Shown here: positions 27,781 through 36,387 of the stretch, one piece after another | How positions within the stretch are numbered: position 1 is the first letter of the stretch | Layout: every line of letters begins with the position of its first letter | Assembly (NCBI GenBank): GCA_965198995.1 | Contig: CBDAQG010000002.1 | Coordinates: 744,001 to 808,000 of the forward strand | DNA from: CAXMMR01 sp965198995 | Lineage (GTDB): Bacteria; Pseudomonadota; Alphaproteobacteria; Acetobacterales; Acetobacteraceae | Length of the DNA: 64,000 bases | Reading direction: 5' to 3' | The notes under the pieces: generated by a model | Seen by the model: only the letters and a program-made list of their open reading frames with translations | Told to the model about the DNA's origin: nothing | Database searches by the model: none | Translations under genes and position numbers: made by a program

Positions 27781-29739
27781 ATGCAAAAGCTCCTCGCCTC
27801 CGGCGCCCTCCTCCTGCTCGCCGCCGCCTCGCCGGCCGAGCTCTACGCCCCGGTCGAGCTGCCAACGCCGGCGGGCGTCACGCGCTCCGCCGGCGGCGCG
27901 CCCGGTGCGGGCTATTGGCAGAACCGCGCCGACTACGACATCGCGGCGCGCATCGATCCGGCCACCAAGACGCTCAGCGGCACCGAGCGCATCGCCTACG
28001 CCAACAACTCGCCCGACACGCTCGACGTGCTGTGGCTGCAGCTCGACCAGAACATCTACCGCCCCGACGCGCGGGCCGCCCTGGTCTCGCCGTTCCGCAC
28101 CGGCGGCTTCACCCAGGGCGACGTGATCGACAGCGTTTCGGTCGAGCAGGGTGGCCGGACGCTCGCGCTCACGCCGCTGATCTCCGACACTCGCATGCAG
28201 CTCCGGCTGGCCGAGCCGCTGGCGCCGCATGGCAGGCTCGTCCTGCGCATTGCCTGGCACTACACGGTGCCGGGCGCCTGGGGCGGCCGCACCGCGGTGA
28301 CCTCGACCCGCAACGGCGACATCTACGAGATCGCCCAGTGGTATCCGCGCATGGCCGTCTATGACGATTTGCGCGGCTGGGACACCGCGCCCTATCTCGG
28401 CCAGGAGTTCTACCTCGAATACGGCGACATCAGCTACGCGGTGACGGTGCCGTGGAACTACCTGGTGCTCGGCTCCGGCGCGTTGCTCAACCCTGAGCAG
28501 GTGCTGACCCAGACCGAGCGCGACCGCCTCGCCCAGGCGGCGGCAAGCGACCGCACGGTGATGATCCGCCCGGCCGGTGAGGTGCTGGACCCGGCCAGCC
28601 GGCCGACCCAGGACGGCCTGCTCATCTGGCGCTACCGGATGAACAGCACGCGAGACGTGGCTTTCGCGGCGTCGCCGGCCTTTGTCTGGGACGCCGCGCG
28701 GCTGAACCTGCCGCCGGTCGCGCCCGCGCCCGGCGCCGATCCCGGGCCGCGTCTGGCGATGTCGATCTACCCGGTCGAGGGCATCGCGCCGGACGGCTGG
28801 ACCCGCTCCACCGAGTACGTGAAGGCGGTGATCGAGTATTTCTCGGCCAAATGGGGCTTGCCCTACCCGTGGCCGAACGCGATCAACCTGGGCGGCCACG
28901 GCGCCGGCATGGAGTATCCGGGCATCGTCTTTGACGACAAGGCGGATCGCGGCCGCGACCTGTTCTGGATCACCGCGCACGAGCTCGGCCACTCCTGGTT
29001 TCCGATGATCGTCGGCTCGAACGAGCGCCGGCACGGCTTCATGGACGAGGGCTTCAACACCTTCATCGACGTCTACTGCTCCGACGAGGTGCTCGGCGGC
29101 GAGTTCGGACCCAAGCGCGACGCCGAATACGCGCCGGGCAGCGGCACGCCGGCCGACCAGATCGCGCCGCTGCTCGCCGACCCCGAGGCGCCCAGCCTGA
29201 TGGTGCCGACCGACATCGTGGCCGAGCGCTACCGCCATCCGGTCACCTACTTCAAGTCGGCGTTCGGCCTGATCCTGCTGCGCGAGCAGATCCTCGGCCC
29301 GGCCCGGTTCGACGCCGCCTTCAAGCGCTACATCGCGCTCTGGGCCTACAAGCATCCCACCCCGTCGGACTTCTTCCGCCTGATGGACAGCGAGGCCGGC
29401 GAGGACCTCGCCTGGTTCTGGCGCGGCTGGTACTTCAACAACTGGCCGCTCGACTACGCCGTCAGCGGCGTCGCCTATCCAGACGGCGACCCCGCGCACG
29501 GCGCCCGCGTCACCCTGGTCAACCGCGGCCGCCTGGTTCTGCCGGCGACGCTGGAGGTCGCCTTGGCGGACGGCCGCACCCGCCGGCTGCGCATTCCGGC
29601 GGAGCTGTGGATGCGCGGCAACCGCGTCGAGGTGCCGGTGCCAAGCGACCAGGCCATCACCAGCGTCACCATCGATCCGGACCATGCGCTGCCGGACGGT
29701 GACCGCTCGAACGACCGTTTTACGCCTGCGGTGCCGTAA
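27781..29739 (+). CDS. M1-family zinc metallopeptidase, exported
   Basis: 652 residues from ATG 27781. The amino terminus (MQKLLASGALLLLAAAS) is a signal peptide. The gluzincin motif HELGHSW places zinc ligands at H400 and H404 with catalytic E401, and the third ligand is E423 in GFMDEGF. A GAMEN-like exopeptidase element appears as GHGAGMEYPG. The amino-terminal half is the all-beta M1 domain. It probably acts as a periplasmic or surface aminopeptidase. Repeat A (half) is just upstream and repeat B follows immediately after the stop. Confidence 0.9.
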   Translation: MQKLLASGALLLLAAASPAELYAPVELPTPAGVTRSAGGAPGAGYWQNRADYDIAARIDPATKTLSGTERIAYANNSPDTLDVLWLQLDQNIYRPDARAALVSPFRTGGFTQGDVIDSVSVEQGGRTLALTPLISDTRMQLRLAEPLAPHGRLVLRIAWHYTVPGAWGGRTAVTSTRNGDIYEIAQWYPRMAVYDDLRGWDTAPYLGQEFYLEYGDISYAVTVPWNYLVLGSGALLNPEQVLTQTERDRLAQAAASDRTVMIRPAGEVLDPASRPTQDGLLIWRYRMNSTRDVAFAASPAFVWDAARLNLPPVAPAPGADPGPRLAMSIYPVEGIAPDGWTRSTEYVKAVIEYFSAKWGLPYPWPNAINLGGHGAGMEYPGIVFDDKADRGRDLFWITAHELGHSWFPMIVGSNERRHGFMDEGFNTFIDVYCSDEVLGGEFGPKRDAEYAPGSGTPADQIAPLLADPEAPSLMVPTDIVAERYRHPVTYFKSAFGLILLREQILGPARFDAAFKRYIALWAYKHPTPSDFFRLMDSEAGEDLAWFWRGWYFNNWPLDYAVSGVAYPDGDPAHGARVTLVNRGRLVLPATLEVALADGRTRRLRIPAELWMRGNRVEVPVPSDQAITSVTIDPDHALPDGDRSNDRFTPAVP

Positions 29740-29740
29740 G

Positions 29741-29802
29741 GCAGGTAAGGCGAGGGGCTTTGCCCCTCGACCCCATTAAAGGCGGAGCCTTTAAAATCCA
29801 TC
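29741..29802. repeat. Repeat family B, copy 7 (short)
   Basis: GCGAGGGGCTTTGCCCCTCG hairpin plus AAAGGCGGAGCCTTTAAAATCC, starting one base after the M1 peptidase stop. Downstream, 29810-29930 is AT-rich with a CAGAAAA-CTC-TTTTTCTG hairpin (about 29877-29895), probably promoter or leader DNA of the next gene. Confidence 0.88.
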
Positions 29803-29977
29803 AGTGAACGCTGGTGCATTTGTCACGGTCAACTAATCACTCAATAACGTTCAGACGTAATATCAAACTTTATTAACAGAAAACTCTTTTTCTGAATGAA
29901 CGCTAATCCGGGATGAGCGTAGTGGCCAGGACGGCAAGCATTGTCCTGCCGCAAGCTGACGTTCAACTGGAGGCACC

Positions 29978-30355
29978 ATGAGGTCCATCGCTCTCGGCGT
30001 GGCAGCGGCGACGTTGCTCGCCGGCGTCGCCGCCGCTCAAACCACCGGCACCGCAACCACGGCCGGCGGCGCGCCCGTTGTCGTGCCCGGCACCCCGGCC
30101 GGCACTGCCGCGGCGTCCGGCAATGCCAACCAGGCGGTCGCGACGACCCAGGCCAACGCGCTGATGCCGGCCCGCGGCCGGAACTCGTTCTCGCGCGGCG
30201 AGGCGCGGCGCCGGCTGGAGCGGCGCGGCTTCACCGACGTGTCGGACCTCAGGAAGGACGGCGACGGCGTCTGGCGCGGCCAGGCCAGCCATGCCGGCGC
30301 CGCGACCGGCGTCTGGCTCGACTACAAGGGCAACGTCGGCACCAGCGCTCCCTAG
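29978..30355 (+). CDS. Small exported protein with PepSY-like carboxy-terminal module
   Basis: 125 residues, ATG 29978 with GGAGG just upstream. Signal peptide cleaved around AAAQT. A low-complexity Thr/Ala/Gly stretch (residues 20-65) is followed by a compact domain, FSRGEARRRLERRGFTDVSD...VWRG...VWLDYKGNVG, with the helix-plus-beta layout of PepSY-like modules. Location: periplasm or envelope. Function unknown. It precedes two predicted stress-related genes. Confidence 0.72.
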   Translation: MRSIALGVAAATLLAGVAAAQTTGTATTAGGAPVVVPGTPAGTAAASGNANQAVATTQANALMPARGRNSFSRGEARRRLERRGFTDVSDLRKDGDGVWRGQASHAGAATGVWLDYKGNVGTSAP

Positions 30356-30481
30356 CGCCCTACCAGCCTGGCTGTGATCGCGGTGCGATCTTAGGCCGAT
30401 CAAATTGCTCGCCAAAATCGATTGGAGCGGTTCCATCCCGAGTGGACCGCTCTCATCACCAGCATCGAGGAGACTGCACCG

Positions 30482-31087
30482 ATGGATACGCACGTGATCA
30501 GCCATCTCTACGACAGCTACGACGAGGCGGCGCGGGTCGTCGCGGCGCTCGAGGCGCACGGCGTTGCCCGTGAGCGCATCAGCCTGGTCGCCAACAGCCA
30601 CACCGCGCGCGACGCCGCGTTCGCCGCCGGCCGGCCGGTGGAGCCCTCGGCGGGCCCGGCCGGGGCGAGCCTCGGCACGCTGCTTGGCGGCGGCGCCGGC
30701 CTGCTCGCCGGCCTCGGCGCGCTGGCGATCCCCGGCATCGGGCCGGTGGTTGCCGCCGGCTGGCTGATCGCGACGCTGACCGGTGCTGGCGTCGGCGCCG
30801 GTGCGGGCGGCCTGCTCGGCTCGCTCATGCATGCCGGCGTGCACGAGGACCACGCGCATCTCTACGCCGAGGGCGTGCGTCGCGGCGCGACCCTGGTCAG
30901 CGTGCAGGCGAGCGCGCTGGACGATGCCGGCATCGAGGACGTGATGGGCAGCAGCCCGAGCCGCATCGCGCCTGCCGCGCTCCGCCGCGGCTACGAGAGC
31001 GATGGCTGGACCAGCCACGACACCACCGCCGGCGCGATGACCGCGAACGAGGTCAACGCCGCGCGCAGCCGTCTGCGCTCGGCCTGA
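30482..31087 (+). CDS. General stress-like protein with glycine-zipper membrane segment
   Basis: 201 residues from ATG 30482 with GAGGAG upstream. The first 45 residues resemble the YflT/general stress 17M domain (VISHLYDSYDEAARVVAALEA). The centre is a long Gly/Ala-rich hydrophobic hairpin (GTLLGGGAGLLAGLGALAIP...GAGVGAGAGGLLGSLM), then a repeat of the same alpha/beta pattern (GVRRGATLVSVQA). Probably a membrane-associated stress protein. A GlsB-type gene follows 41 bases later, consistent with a stress-envelope group. Confidence 0.72.
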   Translation: MDTHVISHLYDSYDEAARVVAALEAHGVARERISLVANSHTARDAAFAAGRPVEPSAGPAGASLGTLLGGGAGLLAGLGALAIPGIGPVVAAGWLIATLTGAGVGAGAGGLLGSLMHAGVHEDHAHLYAEGVRRGATLVSVQASALDDAGIEDVMGSSPSRIAPAALRRGYESDGWTSHDTTAGAMTANEVNAARSRLRSA

Positions 31088-31128
31088 TCGCCCACCCTTC
31101 TGCAAACGACCTTCAGGAAGTTATCATC

Positions 31129-31389
31129 ATGTCCATCATCGCCTGGCTCATCCTCGGCCTCATCGCCGGCTTCATCGCCAGCCAGATCGTCAACCGCAGC
31201 GGCGAGGGGATGCTCCTCGACATCGTCCTCGGCATCGTCGGCGCGTTTGTCGGCGGCTTTCTGTTCAGCCAGTTCGGCGCCGCCCCGGTCACCGGGCTGA
31301 ACCTCTACAGCATGCTCGTCGCCGTCGTCGGCTCGGTCGTCGTGCTGTTCATCTACCACGCGATCGCCGGCAGCCGGCGCCGCATCTGA
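31129..31389 (+). CDS. GlsB/YeaQ/YmgE-type stress response membrane protein
   Basis: 86 residues with three transmembrane segments: IIAWLILGLIAGFIAS, a glycine-rich middle (DIVLGIVGAFVGGFLF), and LVAVVGSVVVLFIYHAI. The family (formerly called transglycosylase-associated) is induced in stress in many proteobacteria; its molecular role is not settled. It is followed by a large imperfect palindrome. Confidence 0.88.
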   Translation: MSIIAWLILGLIAGFIASQIVNRSGEGMLLDIVLGIVGAFVGGFLFSQFGAAPVTGLNLYSMLVAVVGSVVVLFIYHAIAGSRRRI

Positions 31390-31390
31390 C

Positions 31391-31468
31391 CCGGCCCGCC
31401 AACCGCGGCCGGCCCACGCAAGATCGCGTGACCAACGGCCGGCCGCGGTTGCGGTGACTTGGCGGGCT
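31391..31468. repeat. Large imperfect cruciform palindrome
   Basis: The outer arms CCCGCCA and TGGCGGG and the middle arms CAACCGCGGCCGG and CCGGCCGCGGTTG enclose an inner hairpin CACGC-AAGATC-GCGTG. It sits directly after the GlsB-type gene and could end transcription in both directions, although no T tract follows. Confidence 0.65.
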
Positions 31469-31523
31469 GGCAAGCTGAGGGGGCCGGTCCCCTCTCGGCC
31501 AGGCCTGAATTGGATGCCCGCCC

Positions 31524-31925
31524 ATGACCGAACTGTCGCGTAAGATGAGCGCCCTGGCGCCGGCCGGACCCGCCTCGGCGCTGAAGCTGGCCCGCGCGCT
31601 GGGCTGGTTCAGCCTCGGCCTGGGGGCGACCGAGCTGTTCGCCGCCCGGCCCCTGGCGCGCCTGCTGGGGATGACCGGCCGCGAGTGGCTGCTGCGCGGC
31701 TACGGCCTGCGCGAGGTGGCGGCCGGCGCGATGTCGCTCTCGAGCATGGTCGAGCCCGGCATCACCAGCCGCATCGCCGGCGACGCGCTCGACGTTGCGA
31801 CATTGCTGCCGTTCGCAGGCGCGGCCAACCCCAAGCGCGTCAATGTCGGGCTGGCGCTCGCCGCGGTGCTCGGCGTCACGGCGCTGGACGTTCTCTGCCG
31901 ACGGTCGCTGTCGACCTCGGCCTGA
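31524..31925 (+). CDS. Small conserved-looking membrane protein, function unknown
   Basis: 133 residues. Amphipathic to hydrophobic: LARALGWFSLGLGATELFA, GMTGREWLLRGYGLREVAAGAMSL, and VNVGLALAAVLGVTALDVL. The pattern resembles the membrane part found ahead of SRPBCC/cyclase-like domains in some alphaproteobacteria, here without that domain. The call is tentative. It follows the stress group but is separated from it by the palindrome. Confidence 0.6.
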   Translation: MTELSRKMSALAPAGPASALKLARALGWFSLGLGATELFAARPLARLLGMTGREWLLRGYGLREVAAGAMSLSSMVEPGITSRIAGDALDVATLLPFAGAANPKRVNVGLALAAVLGVTALDVLCRRSLSTSA

Positions 31926-32623
31926 GTGGGCCTGGCCGGCGACCGGCTGCGGCGGTGCGGGCGCGCTCTCAGACTTTCGGCTCAGGCGCATCCGGCTGAT
32001 CAATCGAGTTGTGCTGACCTCTGATCGCCACGTCGCGGCCTGCGATGAGATGACAGCAAATTGGATTTATCTCAAACTCGGTATGGGTTGACGCCGGGAC
32101 CTGCGTCACGACCTGGAGTGCGAATACCCGCAAGTCCGCTAGCCTAGAGCGGCCCGTCATCCGCCACGCGCTGATGACGAAACCGCCGTCACGGCAATGC
32201 AGTCGCGACCGCTTGAAGCATTGCCGAGCCGGCCGGCTGATTGTTACGATGTCGATGCTGCGTGTGTAGCCTATCGCGCGTGTCGGGTGCGGGCGGTGAC
32301 CTGATCGGGCGGTTCCACGGCGCGATGAGACTTGGCGACGCTGGCTTTCACGCTTCTTTGCCGGCCCGCCCATCCCGGCGCAATCATCAACCATCCGGTT
32401 CGATCCGGGTGCAGATACAACCTAGAGTTTTAATGAACGAAGAATATGAGACGAAGGTTGTAGAATAATCTGGATGATTACTACAGCATAGCTCTGCAGA
32501 TTGCACCTCTACCTATAAAAAAACGTGTTCCGCCGGTGAACTTTCCCGTTGCGGCTGTATTGAGTCCGTGCTTATACAGAGTTCACGGCCTTGCCCATTA
32601 TCGGGTTGTATCGGGAGACTTTC
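31926..32623. other. Intergenic region upstream of the repeat protein, no gene seen
   Basis: About 700 bases without a supported CDS. The first 450 bases are GC-rich with only short unsupported ORFs. From about 32400 the DNA is clearly AT-richer. A sigma70-like promoter is plausible: TTGCGG at 32549-32554, 18-bp spacer, TATACA at 32573-32578, about 45 bases ahead of the repeat-protein start. Confidence 0.55.
32549..32578 (+). promoter_or_regulatory. Predicted sigma70-type promoter of the repeat-protein gene
   Basis: The -35 candidate TTGCGG and the -10 candidate TATACA are 18 bp apart in an AT-rich stretch, giving a leader of about 40 nt before the GGGAGA ribosome site and ATG 32624. Confidence 0.42.
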
Positions 32624-33217
32624 ATGAGCGTCATCGTTTCACGGATCGTTGCAGCCTGTGCCGGTACGGCGTTCGTTTTCGCAGCCGCGGTGGCGGTTCC
32701 GTCGGCAGGCGTGCAACTGGCGATCGAGCATAACGGCGTCGGCACCGGCAAGCTCAGCCAGCCGACCCGGGTGGCGATCGAGCACAATGGTGTTGGCACC
32801 GGCAAGCTGACCCAGGTGGCGATCGAGCATAACGGCGTCGGCACCGGCAAGCTCAGCCAGCCGATCCAGGTGGCGATCGAGCACAATGGTGTCGGCACCG
32901 GCAAGCTCAGCCAGCCGACCCGGGTGGCGATCGAGCATAACGGCGTTGGCACCGGCAAGCTGACCCAGGTGGCGATCGAGCATAACGGTGTTGGCACCGG
33001 CAAGCTGACCCAGGTGGCGATCGAGCATAACGGCGTCGGCACCGGCAAGCTCGGCCAGACAACCCAGGTGGCGATCGAGCACAATGGTGTCGGCACCGGC
33101 AAGCTCGGCCAGCCGACCCAGGTGGCGATCGAGCACAATGGTGTCGGCACCGGCAAGCTGACCCAGGTGGCGATCGAGCATAACGGCGTCGGCACCGGCA
33201 AGCTCAGCCAGGTCTAG
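32624..33217 (+). CDS. Exported tandem-repeat protein (ten IEHNGVGTGKL repeats)
   Basis: 197 residues from ATG 32624 with GGGAGA five bases upstream. Residues 1-31 form a signal peptide (SRIVAACAGTAFVFAAAVAV, then PSAG). The mature protein is ten tandem units, each with the identical core IEHNGVGTGKL preceded by VA (LA in the first). Five units of 18 residues end in SQPTR/SQPIQ/GQTTQ/GQPTQ, four of 15 residues end in TQ, and the last ends SQV. There is no other domain and no cysteine in the repeats. Alternating strand-turn-strand character suggests a beta-solenoid or amyloid-like fold, loosely reminiscent of curlin repeats but not matching their spacing. No known family recognised. Confidence 0.8.
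   Translation: MSVIVSRIVAACAGTAFVFAAAVAVPSAGVQLAIEHNGVGTGKLSQPTRVAIEHNGVGTGKLTQVAIEHNGVGTGKLSQPIQVAIEHNGVGTGKLSQPTRVAIEHNGVGTGKLTQVAIEHNGVGTGKLTQVAIEHNGVGTGKLGQTTQVAIEHNGVGTGKLGQPTQVAIEHNGVGTGKLTQVAIEHNGVGTGKLSQV
32717..33214 (+). repeat. 45/54-bp tandem repeat array (10 units)
   Basis: Unit lengths are 54, 45, 54, 54, 45, 45, 54, 54 and 45 bp plus a final 48 bp. The core codons occur in two linked synonymous forms (CAT AAC GGC and CAC AAT GGT) that alternate between units, while the encoded core never changes. This pattern points to unit duplication or exchange combined with selection on the protein. Confidence 0.95.
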
Positions 33218-33469
33218 CGCCGCCCTGGCCGCAGGCGCTAGCGACACGGCCATCGCGGCGCCGCGCCACTATCCAGGGTTGATCTGCCTGGCCAGCGACG
33301 ACGGACAGGCAGTTCAATCTTGCTTGTTGGTTGTCGTGTCGGGTAGTCTGCAACCTGGCATACCCAGGCCCGCATGATTCGTCACGCAGCCTGGGGCGAT
33401 GATAGGCGGCAGGCGAGACACTCCTGAGTGAGACGATGGTGTTCTAGGCATACGATCTTGCGTGGGCTG

Positions 33470-36367
33470 ATGTCGACCAGCGTCGCGCGGGCCTTGATGA
33501 CTACGATCGTATTGATCGGTCTTCAACTGAGCAGCGCCGCCCGGGCCGAGCGCATCGCGTTGCGCAGCTACGGCGACGCTGACGGCCTGAGCAACCTCGA
33601 CGTGTCGTGCCTGCGTCAGGACGTCGCCGGCTTCCTGTTCGCCTGCAGCAGTCACGGCGTCTTCGTCTATGACGGCCGCAAATTCATCAATCTCGGGCCC
33701 GATCAGGGGCTGCCCGAGGGCGGCGACGCGGTTGACGTCGCCTTCATCGCCGACGGCCGCGTCCTCGTTCGCTACCTGAACGAGACCTTCGTGTCCCGCA
33801 GCGCCATCGGCGCCTCGCAATCACCCCGTAATTTCCGGTTTGTGCTGGCGCTCGGCGTGAACCAGGCGCGCAACGCCAAGAACAAGGAGGTCGCCCCCTG
33901 GCGCAACGGCGCGATGCTGATCAGCGACGGCAGGCTGGCGTTTCTGGATGTCGACGATCCGGACCGGCCGACGCTGCGGCCGCTGACGCTGCCGCCGGCC
34001 GAAACGGCGGCGTTGCGCGGCGCCAACGTCCTGAGCGCGATCGGCAATCGGCTCTGGCTCGGGCTCACCGACGGCCGGGTTTGCTCCTACGATGACAGCG
34101 GCTACGTCTGCTACGGCGCCGCGCAAGGCCTCCCGGCCGCCGCCTGGGACGCGTTCGTGGCCGGTGACCAGGGCCGCGTGCTGGTGCGTTCGCCGACGGA
34201 TCTGGCCACCATCGACCCGGTGCGCCACGTCGCGACGCTCAGCCCGCTGCCGTTCCAGGACGGCAGCTTCCAGCGTGACCCGAGGCTGCTGCAGATGGAG
34301 CGGCTGCCCTCCGGCGGCCTGGTGACGCAGTCTGCCAACGGCTTCATCGTTCGACAGCACTCGGACTGGACGCAGGTTTCCAATGCCGACGGGCTGCCGG
34401 ACGCCAGAATACGCATGGCCCTCGCCGACCAGCAGGGCAATTTGTGGTTCGCGGCCGAAGGGCACGGGATCTATCGACTGCTCGGCTTTGGCGAATGGGA
34501 CAGCCGGGATCATCGTGACGGCTTGATCGAGGACCTCATCTGGCAGGTCGTGCGGCAGCCGGGTGGCCCGCTCTGGGCGGCGACGGATCTGGGGCTGGAC
34601 GCGGTCCAGACGCCTGGTGCGGTGATGCCGCCGAAGTCGCGCTACCTGGGACCGACCTTCTCGATCGCCTTGGGCGCGCCGGACCATCTGTGGCGAACGG
34701 ACGGAACGAGCGGCATCTCCTGCATCGACATGCGCACCGGCGCCATCGAGAGCTTCGCCACCGCCGTGCCCAACCAACTGGCGCGCGGCAATGACAACCG
34801 GATCTGGCTGGCGACCGAGAGCGGCCTGTTCTACATCGACGACGTTGATGGCCCGCGCCGCGTGCGCGCCGTGCCGAGCGTCCTGCAGCACGTGTCGGCC
34901 GTGGTGCCGGATCGCGACGGCAGCGTCTGGCTGCTGACGACGACGATGCTGAAGCACTGGCACCCCGACGGCTCGGTCGCGACCGTGGTGCAGTCCTGGC
35001 AGCAGCCGAATTTCGAGCCCAGCGCACTCACTCTGGGGGCGTCCGGCGAAGTGTGGGTCGGCGGCCCCGGCGGCGGCCTCTACCGGGTGTCGGTGGCGGG
35101 CGACCAGCTGCTGGGGCTCGAGCATTTTGGCCTGCCGAAGGTGCTGTCGAGCACGGTGCTCTCCGTTCTGGTCGACCGGCGCGGTTGGGTGTGGGCAGGC
35201 ACCGACCGCGGCGTCTCGGTGTTTAACCGGACGAACTGGGTCTCGGTGACGACCGATAGCGGGCTGGTCTGGAACGACACCGATTCACTCGGCCTTTACG
35301 AGGACACGGACGGCTCGGTGTGGGTGTCGACCAGCCAGGGGCTCTCGCACCTGCAGCATCCGGAGACGCTGTTCGAGTTCAAGCCGGTGCGCGCCGTCAT
35401 CAGCTCGCTCGCCCTGGGTGACCGCCAGTTCCCGGCCCGCGCCGTGCCCTACACGAGCGACCCGCTCGAGGTGCAGTTCGGCACCCTCGACTTCAAGGCG
35501 GAACGCTCGATCCTGTTTCGCTACCGTCTGGACGGCGTTGACAACGCCTGGGCCACCACCGCCGTGGCCAGCGCGCGCTACCCGTTCGTTCCCTCCGGTC
35601 ATCACCGGTTTACCGTCGTCGCCTACGATCCGCTCACCGGCCAGGCCTCCAAGCCGGTGTCGTTCACCATCCGCATCCGGCGGGCCTGGTGGGCCTCCTG
35701 GCCGGTGATCGTCGGCTATGTCCTGGCCTTCGCCCTGCTGATGGTCAGCAGTTGGCAGGCCAAGAACCGCCATCTGCTGCACCGCCAGCATGTGCTGGAG
35801 AAGACGGTCGCGCTGCGCACCGAGCAGATCCGGGTCGCGCAGGAGGCGCTCATCCTGCAGGCGACCCGCGACGGCCTGACCGGGCTGCTCAATCGCGCGG
35901 AGATCCAGAAGCGGTTCACCGACATGCTCAGGGCCTCCAACGAGGCCGAGCGGCTGGTGGTGAGCCTGGTCGACATCGACCACTTCAAGAGCATCAACGA
36001 CACCCACGGCCATCTCGCCGGCGACGCGATCCTGCAGGGCATCAGCGAGCGCATTCGCGAGGGTCTGCGCCCGGGCGAAAGCGCGGGCCGCTACGGCGGC
36101 GAAGAGGTGCTGATCCTGATGACCGACTGGGACGGCATGGCCGCAGCCCGCGTCCTGGACCTCAATGAGACGATCCGCAGCGTGCCGTTCCAGGCCGATG
36201 GCCGCGAGGTGTCGATCACCTGCAGCATCGGCGTCGGCTGGGCCGAGGCGGATGACGACTGGAAATCGTTGATCGGCCGGGTCGACCAGGCACTCTACAA
36301 GGCCAAACACGCCGGACGCGATCAGGTCATGGAGGCTGAGACAAGCCTGCGCCTGCGCCGCGGGTGA
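33470..36367 (+). CDS. Sensor diguanylate cyclase with periplasmic beta-propeller and GGDEF domain
   Basis: 965 residues from ATG 33470 (GTG 33428 is an in-frame alternative). Signal peptide or anchor (ALMTTIVLIGLQL), then about 620 residues of seven-bladed two-component-regulator-type propeller repeats (LWLGLTDGRV, LWFAAEGHGIYRL, VWAGTDRGVSVF), a Y_Y_Y-type beta domain, one transmembrane helix near 741-763, a coiled coil, and a GGDEF domain with DGLTGLLNR, DIDHFKSINDTHGH and the active-site GGEEV (876-880, phenylalanine replaced by valine). It should make cyclic di-GMP in the cytoplasm in response to a periplasmic ligand. It begins about 250 bases after the repeat protein, on the same strand. 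Confidence 0.9.
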   Translation: MSTSVARALMTTIVLIGLQLSSAARAERIALRSYGDADGLSNLDVSCLRQDVAGFLFACSSHGVFVYDGRKFINLGPDQGLPEGGDAVDVAFIADGRVLVRYLNETFVSRSAIGASQSPRNFRFVLALGVNQARNAKNKEVAPWRNGAMLISDGRLAFLDVDDPDRPTLRPLTLPPAETAALRGANVLSAIGNRLWLGLTDGRVCSYDDSGYVCYGAAQGLPAAAWDAFVAGDQGRVLVRSPTDLATIDPVRHVATLSPLPFQDGSFQRDPRLLQMERLPSGGLVTQSANGFIVRQHSDWTQVSNADGLPDARIRMALADQQGNLWFAAEGHGIYRLLGFGEWDSRDHRDGLIEDLIWQVVRQPGGPLWAATDLGLDAVQTPGAVMPPKSRYLGPTFSIALGAPDHLWRTDGTSGISCIDMRTGAIESFATAVPNQLARGNDNRIWLATESGLFYIDDVDGPRRVRAVPSVLQHVSAVVPDRDGSVWLLTTTMLKHWHPDGSVATVVQSWQQPNFEPSALTLGASGEVWVGGPGGGLYRVSVAGDQLLGLEHFGLPKVLSSTVLSVLVDRRGWVWAGTDRGVSVFNRTNWVSVTTDSGLVWNDTDSLGLYEDTDGSVWVSTSQGLSHLQHPETLFEFKPVRAVISSLALGDRQFPARAVPYTSDPLEVQFGTLDFKAERSILFRYRLDGVDNAWATTAVASARYPFVPSGHHRFTVVAYDPLTGQASKPVSFTIRIRRAWWASWPVIVGYVLAFALLMVSSWQAKNRHLLHRQHVLEKTVALRTEQIRVAQEALILQATRDGLTGLLNRAEIQKRFTDMLRASNEAERLVVSLVDIDHFKSINDTHGHLAGDAILQGISERIREGLRPGESAGRYGGEEVLILMTDWDGMAAARVLDLNETIRSVPFQADGREVSITCSIGVGWAEADDDWKSLIGRVDQALYKAKHAGRDQVMEAETSLRLRRG

Positions 36368-36387
36368 GCCTGCTGCGAGCTTCAAGC

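Noticed and set aside
31969..32394. Minus-strand ORF of about 140 codons as a possible degraded gene
   Set aside because: No recognisable motif, no ribosome site and no conserved pattern; considered chance in GC-rich DNA.
32717..33214. CRISPR array
   Set aside because: The repeats are directly adjoining 45/54-bp coding units with no variable spacers, and they are in frame with a signal peptide.
32572..33253. Long ORFs of about 200 codons on the opposite strand and in other frames of the repeat protein
   Set aside because: The repeat units are multiples of three, so any frame free of stops in one unit stays open throughout. The + strand frame has the signal peptide, ribosome site and constant peptide core with synonymous codon variation, so the others are shadows.
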